Source: Cyclobacteriaceae bacterium (GTDB lineage Bacteria; Bacteroidota; Bacteroidia; Cytophagales; Cyclobacteriaceae). Taken from it: a stretch of 64,000 nucleotides of DNA. The DNA is taken from contig JAHBUE010000002.1 in assembly GCA_019638235.1 (NCBI GenBank), positions 124,001 to 188,000 on the forward strand, written 5' to 3'. Below are positions 59,654 through 64,000 of this stretch, in pieces. Within the stretch, counting starts at the first letter, position 1. Each line of letters begins with the position of its first letter. A program made the position numbers and the translations under genes. The notes under the pieces were generated by a model, which made no database searches, was not told the DNA's origin, and saw only the letters and a program-made list of their open reading frames with translations.

Positions 59654-60201
59654 AACATTCCGGTTAAAAGTTCTTTCAATTTCTTTTTTGATCGGTTCAA
59701 CTGCGACTTTGACGTTGACTCCGTTATACTCAGTATCTCGGCAATTTCCTGATGATCGTAGCCTTCCAATAAATACAGCGATAGTACAGATCGGTATCCA
59801 TCAGGAAGTGATTCAATCGCACGCTTCACCTTATCAACAGTAAGCTCAGTTTTATATACCTCCTCCCCCTCCAGTTCTTCTGCCACATCAAAATCTTCAT
59901 CCTCCGGCAACAACTCATGCCTGCGTTTCTTCAGTGCGTTAATTGAGTTATTTACTACAATGCGCTTCAGCCATGAACCAAACGTAGCATCGCCCCGATA
60001 ATTGTCTAAGTTGCGAAAAGCATTGATAAACGACTCCTGCAACACATCCTCCGCCTCATCTTCGCGGCCGGTTATCCGGCAAGCCACGTTATACATTGAT
60101 CTGGAATACAGTTTATAAATCCTGTAATGCGCATCCTGGTCGCCCGACCGGCAACGTTCTAATAAATCGTGATGCAAATTCAGGATGTTCTGATCCAACA
60201 C
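59650..60201 (-). CDS. ECF-family RNA polymerase sigma factor
   Basis: About 183 residues from GTG 60201; TTG 60198 and TTG 60237 are alternatives. Region 2 is RIYKLYSRSMYNVACRITGR and AEDVLQESFINAFRNLDNY. Region 4 is IESLPDGYRSVLSLYLLEGY and HQEIAEILSITESTSKSQLN. An acidic linker (PEDEDFDVAEELEGEE) separates them. It is paired with the overlapping membrane anti-sigma factor; the regulon is unknown. Confidence 0.92.
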   Translation of the reverse strand: MLDQNILNLHHDLLERCRSGDQDAHYRIYKLYSRSMYNVACRITGREDEAEDVLQESFINAFRNLDNYRGDATFGSWLKRIVVNNSINALKKRRHELLPEDEDFDVAEELEGEEVYKTELTVDKVKRAIESLPDGYRSVLSLYLLEGYDHQEIAEILSITESTSKSQLNRSKKKLKELLTGML

Positions 60202-60263
60202 AACAAAATTCAGATTTAAAGACAACCCGGCATACAAAACGTTGCACGCAGATGCCGTTTTTT

Positions 60264-61670
60264 TTATGCTAAAAGCCCCTTTTCCTGCGCTACTTTCCGC
60301 ATATACGCCAGCGCCTCCTCCCGGTCGTTCCTGATCTCCCCTTCTAAGATGGCCTCTTTGATCCGGTCTTTAATCTCCCCTACTATCGGGCCTGGGGCAA
60401 GGTTAAATATGCGGATAATCTCATCACCGGTAACGGGCGGTTGGAAGTTCCTCACCTGATCTTTTTCCTCTACTTCACCCATCTTCTTTTCTACCAGGTC
60501 GAAGTTTTTCAGAAAGCGGTCAACTTTTACCATGTTCTTAGATGTAATATCTGCCCGGCAAAGTTTCATCAGGTCGTCAATATCATCACCGGCATCAAAC
60601 AACAGCCTGCGTATAGCTGAGTCCGTAACTTCCTTTGCCAACGGAATCGGGCGCAGGTGCAACCTCACTAAGTTCTGCACTTTAGCCATCTTCTCGTTCA
60701 TCGGCAGTTTCAGCCTCCTGAAAATTCCGGGAACCATACGCGCTCCACGGTCTTCATGCCCGTGAAACGTCCAACCGTGCTCTTTATCATACCGCTTGGT
60801 TTGTGGCTTGGCAATGTCGTGAAGAATAGCCGCCCAACGCAGCCACAAATCGTCTGAAACTTTTGCTACGTTATCAAGCACCTGCAACGTATGGAAAAAA
60901 TTGTCTTTATGCGCACGGTTCCCCACGTACTCCACACCATGAAGCAACACAAGTTCAGGGAAAAACAACTTCAGCAAACCGCAATGAAATAACAATTTAA
61001 AACCATAGGACGGCACCGGGCTTAAAATAATCTTATTTAATTCATCCGTGATGCGCTCCTGCGAAACAATTTTTATTCGTTCCGCCTGGCTAATCATGGC
61101 GTTATAGGTGTCAGGCTCAATATCATAACCAAGTTGCGAAGCAAAGCGCGCAGCACGCATCATGCGCAGCGGATCATCAGAGAATGTAACTACCGGATCA
61201 ACCGGTGTACGGATAATCTTTTTCTTCATATCGCCCAACCCGTCAAACGGATCAATCAACTCGCCAAATGTTTTTGCATTTAGGCTTATAGCCAATGCAT
61301 TAATGGTAAAATCGCGTCTGTTCTGATCGTCTTCCAGCGAGCCATCTTCCACAATCGGCTTTCGCGAATCTCCCCGGTAAGACTCTTTACGGGCACCAAC
61401 AAACTCAAGGTTGAAATTGTGATACGGAATATGCGCTGTTCCGAAATTTTTATAAACATGAACAGGAACATCCGAACCCAATGCATTGGCCACAGCCTCG
61501 GCAAGTTTAATACCGCTCCCCACACAAACAAAATCAACATCGTTGGTGTTGCGTTCAAGGATAATATCGCGCACAAACCCGCCTACTACATAGGTTTGAA
61601 GGTTAAGCCTGTCGGCTGTTTCGCCAACAATTTTAAAAACGGGATGCGTAAGCGATGATGCGTAGTTCAT
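60264..61670 (-). CDS. cca: CCA tRNA nucleotidyltransferase with HD domain
   Basis: 468 residues. Class II nucleotidyltransferase motifs: YVVGGFVRDIILERNTNDVDFV with the catalytic Asp pair, RRDFTINALAISL and SDDPLRMMRAARFASQL. An HD domain follows (RWAAILHDIAKPQTKRY, HGHEDRGARM). It adds or repairs the 3' CCA of tRNAs; this is needed here since tRNA-Arg and tRNA-Pro in the window lack a complete encoded CCA. ATG 61670. Confidence 0.93.
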   Translation of the reverse strand: MNYASSLTHPVFKIVGETADRLNLQTYVVGGFVRDIILERNTNDVDFVCVGSGIKLAEAVANALGSDVPVHVYKNFGTAHIPYHNFNLEFVGARKESYRGDSRKPIVEDGSLEDDQNRRDFTINALAISLNAKTFGELIDPFDGLGDMKKKIIRTPVDPVVTFSDDPLRMMRAARFASQLGYDIEPDTYNAMISQAERIKIVSQERITDELNKIILSPVPSYGFKLLFHCGLLKLFFPELVLLHGVEYVGNRAHKDNFFHTLQVLDNVAKVSDDLWLRWAAILHDIAKPQTKRYDKEHGWTFHGHEDRGARMVPGIFRRLKLPMNEKMAKVQNLVRLHLRPIPLAKEVTDSAIRRLLFDAGDDIDDLMKLCRADITSKNMVKVDRFLKNFDLVEKKMGEVEEKDQVRNFQPPVTGDEIIRIFNLAPGPIVGEIKDRIKEAILEGEIRNDREEALAYMRKVAQEKGLLA

Positions 61671-61710
61671 GAATAACGGAAAAGTTCAAATTTACGCATA
61701 TTAGCCAATA

Positions 61711-61776
61711 GGCAATCCCGAAGGGGTGCCTTTGGCATAATCAACAGGCAAATACTACGTTTTGCCTGTTGATTAC
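61711..61776. repeat. Two adjacent hairpins
   Basis: A smaller imperfect hairpin (AGGCAATCCC...GGGGTGCCT, 61711-61732) is followed by a perfect 15-bp one, TAATCAACAGGCAAA-N8-TTTGCCTGTTGATTA (61739-61776). They lie downstream of the PorP-like gene. No U-run follows on either strand. Confidence 0.7.
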
Positions 61777-61806
61777 TTCTAAAATAATGATGTACGAGGT
61801 CTGTTA

Positions 61807-62856
61807 TTAATTCCAGAACCCTTCCCTACTGTTAAAGGTAGGGCAAGGAATGAGGCGGTATTTCTGTTTCACGCTGCGCTGAACAGGGCGCGTTGAGAAC
61901 TGGTATACTAATGAAATTTCATGTGCGCCCCCCGAAGTAGTTTGTAGCTCGGAAACCGTGAAGTCGTAGCTGTAGCCGATATTCAGGTTTTTCATATAAA
62001 GTCCGAGTTGAATGATCAGCGCATCGGCAGACATGGTATTGATCACGTTTTTCTCCCACGGCTTGCCGCGATACCAGATACCAACAGAAACCGGATCGAT
62101 ATGGTAGTTCAAGCCCATATCAAACTGGCTGAACGTTTTACCCTGCCAGCGATACATAATGGAAGGCGTAAGATACGATACACGATACGACCTGGAGCGA
62201 AGCGTTCCGTCTGATAAATCCAGCCGAAGTCCGGCATGTACAGTACCCTTCATGGGCAGGCGGCTAACATCTCCCAACACAGAAAGGTTGGGTTGATTCA
62301 TGTGATGAAAGGCCGTGCCAATCCAGAATGAGCGATTATACAACAACGCACCTGATCCGAAATCAAAGTAACTCTGCCTGCCGATTCGATCTATGTCAGG
62401 ATCGATAGAATAATACTGTCCGTCACGTTCATATTCAAGTCCATCACCTAATCGTATCCTGCTCCTGTCTATTCCATTTGTACCATATCCAAAATACAGC
62501 CCCGGAGAAAACACCCAGTTGTCGTTTAGCTTTACTTTGTAAGAATACAACACGCCAACCGTGCTGGTACGCCAGCCTGCCGAACCCATTTTATCGGTTG
62601 TTGCAAGGATACCAAAGCCACTGCGCAGTTCATCCACAAAAATATCGTAGGATGCCGCATACGTTGCAAAAGCCTGTGGCAGGTTAGGCCATTGCACCCG
62701 GTGATTAAAGGTTACACGCTGTTGTGGTGTAATACCGGTAAAGCCGGGGTTCAGAAACAACGGTGCCTGGTAATACTGCGAAAACTGTATGTCTTGCGCC
62801 TGTAGGCCCAGCACAACCAACATTCCTAACATTATACCTGATAGTTTTAAGCGCAT
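61807..62856 (-). CDS. PorP/SprF-family type IX secretion membrane protein
   Basis: 349 residues with a signal peptide (GMLVVLGLQAQD) followed by the family start IQFSQYYQAPLFLNPGFTGI and QRVTFNHRVQWPNLPQAF. Outer-membrane beta-barrel segments follow. PorP/SprF proteins attach CHU_C- or gliding-type C-terminal domain proteins to the surface through the type IX secretion system; the gene just upstream encodes such a substrate. ATG 62856. Confidence 0.92.
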   Translation of the reverse strand: MRLKLSGIMLGMLVVLGLQAQDIQFSQYYQAPLFLNPGFTGITPQQRVTFNHRVQWPNLPQAFATYAASYDIFVDELRSGFGILATTDKMGSAGWRTSTVGVLYSYKVKLNDNWVFSPGLYFGYGTNGIDRSRIRLGDGLEYERDGQYYSIDPDIDRIGRQSYFDFGSGALLYNRSFWIGTAFHHMNQPNLSVLGDVSRLPMKGTVHAGLRLDLSDGTLRSRSYRVSYLTPSIMYRWQGKTFSQFDMGLNYHIDPVSVGIWYRGKPWEKNVINTMSADALIIQLGLYMKNLNIGYSYDFTVSELQTTSGGAHEISLVYQFSTRPVQRSVKQKYRLIPCPTFNSREGFWN

Positions 62857-62868
62857 AGGGTCTTCAAG

Positions 62869-64000
62869 TTATCGAATCAAGGTTACATCTCCAATCTGTG
62901 TGGTTCGCTGGCCATCCACCAGTCGTAACACGAGTTTATACACATACACACCTGCCGGCAACAGGTTGCCGTTCCGGTCGTAGCCATCCCAGCCGCGTAA
63001 CGGTTGCCCCGGTGAGTTGCGGCTTTCAAAAATCAGGTTACCCCAACGATCAAATATCTGCATGTTAAATGAGTTTGGTTCGTTGAGATTGATACCCCGC
63101 ACAAAAGGCAGGAACACATCGTTTACACCACCCGGCCCCTGAACACCACCGTTTGGCCCGGAAGGATCGGGTGTAAAGGCATTTGGTATGCGCACCTGGC
63201 CACCTTCACGCGCCACAATTTCCTGGCGGGCGGTGTCGGTACATACTACGCTTCCGCGGATTTCCTGCATAACCAATGTTATGGTATAGCGTCCTTCTAC
63301 CGGGTAGAAGTATGTCGGATCAGGTTCGCCCAACAGGCGTGTTACAACATCATTGGTGTCGCCAAAATTCCATAGGAATGAAACTTCATCAGCAGGAACA
63401 TTGGTTGGTTGCGAGAAGTTAAACGTTATCAACTCGGTATCGGGCACAAACAAGGTTGTAGGTCGTGCCTGGAAGGCGGCCATCGGATTCTGGTAAATCT
63501 GAATTGGCGTGGCCGAATTATCCGTAAATAAAACCTGACCAGTAATACTGTTGGACACCTTCAGGAAAATGGTGTATTCGCCTGGGTTCGCAATGAAGAA
63601 GATAGGATTCGGGGCTGTTGATAAAGCCGCTACCCTGCCGTTCTGATCACGAACTGTCCATTCAAACATATCTACACCTGTAGAAGCCGAACTGTTAACT
63701 TCAATCTCTGCCGGGAAACATGCAGCTTGTGGAGTGTAGGTAAAGCCTGCGGCCAAAGGCGGCAAGTTCACAACAATTGTTTTTGTTTCGGTGCTGCTAC
63801 AATCCAACCCGTTTGCCTGTGCTGCAAGGTTAATTGCAGTAAGGCGAACATCGCGCGGGCCAAATGAATTATACTGAACATTTTGAGTACCTATTCCGCT
63901 ACCGGTAGATGGATTAGAACCTATACCAAAATCCCAATCGTACTGGAAGTCAGTCAGGTCAAGCGGAGTTGATGTATTGGTGAACACGGCATTAGCAAAC
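62869..64000 (-). CDS. Partial surface protein with PKD-like domains and gliding-motility C-terminal domain
   Basis: The frame remains open to the right window edge, so the 5' part is missing. At least two PKD-like domains are visible (FQYDWDFGIGSNPSTGSG, VSFLWNFGDTNDVVTRL). The C-terminal ~95 residues are the CHU_C/gliding-motility-associated domain: IPNAFTPDPSGPNGG, FNMQIFDRWGNLIFESRN and GWDGYDRNGNLLPAGVYVYK. It is a type IX secretion substrate and probably an adhesin. The PorP-like gene follows by 12 bp as its expected partner. Confidence 0.92.
   Translation of the reverse strand, partial: FANAVFTNTSTPLDLTDFQYDWDFGIGSNPSTGSGIGTQNVQYNSFGPRDVRLTAINLAAQANGLDCSSTETKTIVVNLPPLAAGFTYTPQAACFPAEIEVNSSASTGVDMFEWTVRDQNGRVAALSTAPNPIFFIANPGEYTIFLKVSNSITGQVLFTDNSATPIQIYQNPMAAFQARPTTLFVPDTELITFNFSQPTNVPADEVSFLWNFGDTNDVVTRLLGEPDPTYFYPVEGRYTITLVMQEIRGSVVCTDTARQEIVAREGGQVRIPNAFTPDPSGPNGGVQGPGGVNDVFLPFVRGINLNEPNSFNMQIFDRWGNLIFESRNSPGQPLRGWDGYDRNGNLLPAGVYVYKLVLRLVDGQRTTQIGDVTLIR

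Overview
This window looks like chromosomal DNA from a member of the Bacteroidota, most likely a cytophagal lineage. No rRNA is present to confirm this. The evidence is a PorP/SprF-family protein next to a protein ending in a gliding-motility (CHU_C-type) C-terminal domain, a TonB-dependent receptor paired with a DUF4249 lipoprotein, BatB/BatC proteins, a small basic THX-type ribosomal protein, few Shine-Dalgarno sequences, and TAnnTTTG-type -7 promoter elements before tRNA and SRP RNA genes.

Layout. 1-9300 (minus strand) is a surface-polysaccharide locus: a partial DRE-TIM aldolase, a sialic-acid-type synthase, an IS200/IS605-like element with a frameshifted transposase, a decayed GT2 glycosyltransferase, an ABC exporter, a Wzc-like tyrosine autokinase with a (Gly-Tyr)10 tail, a Wza-like export lipoprotein, a winged-helix regulator, a NusG/UpxY-like antiterminator and a UDP-glucuronate decarboxylase. 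9300-15700 (minus) is a sulfate-activation operon (SLC13 permease, cysC, cysD, cysN, cysQ). It is interrupted by two small accessory genes, a four-helix-bundle protein and a GxxExxY protein, each bracketed by inverted arrays of 7- or 8-bp repeats. It makes and recycles PAPS and probably feeds sulfation of the neighbouring polysaccharide.

15850-19150 holds a penicillin-acylase-family enzyme, a small membrane protein and a tRNA cluster Ser(GCT)-Arg(TCT)-Pro(TGG) with a terminator. 19300-27540 has lipoproteins, a NarL/HisKA_3 two-component pair and secreted TPR or unknown proteins. 27600-44300 is mixed housekeeping: BatB/BatC, thiolase, a MORN protein, purC, STAS, RNase Z, a queuosine-precursor-type transporter, TrmH, a BamA/TamA-like protein, a fused 2-oxoacid dehydrogenase E1, and a DUF4249/TonB-receptor pair. 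44400-47200 has a hemolysin III protein, an alpha/beta hydrolase, a TonB-C protein and an ArsC/Spx-like protein.

47240-55000 (minus) is a complete tryptophan operon, trpE-G-D-C-F-B-[DUF1684]-A. It is headed by a THX gene and then a leader peptide with three consecutive Trp codons, a terminator and an antiterminator pairing: a textbook-style attenuator. 55000-64000 has a GH10 xylanase, a GNAT, SRP RNA, transaldolase, FtsE, a decayed toxin-antitoxin pair, an ECF sigma/anti-sigma pair, a CCA-adding enzyme and type IX secretion/gliding genes.

The most unusual feature is scattered through the window. Short-period (7, 8 or 9 bp) degenerate arrays fill the gaps between genes in operons, often running exactly from one stop codon to the next start codon. 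Some of them carry a small ORF between inverted arms.
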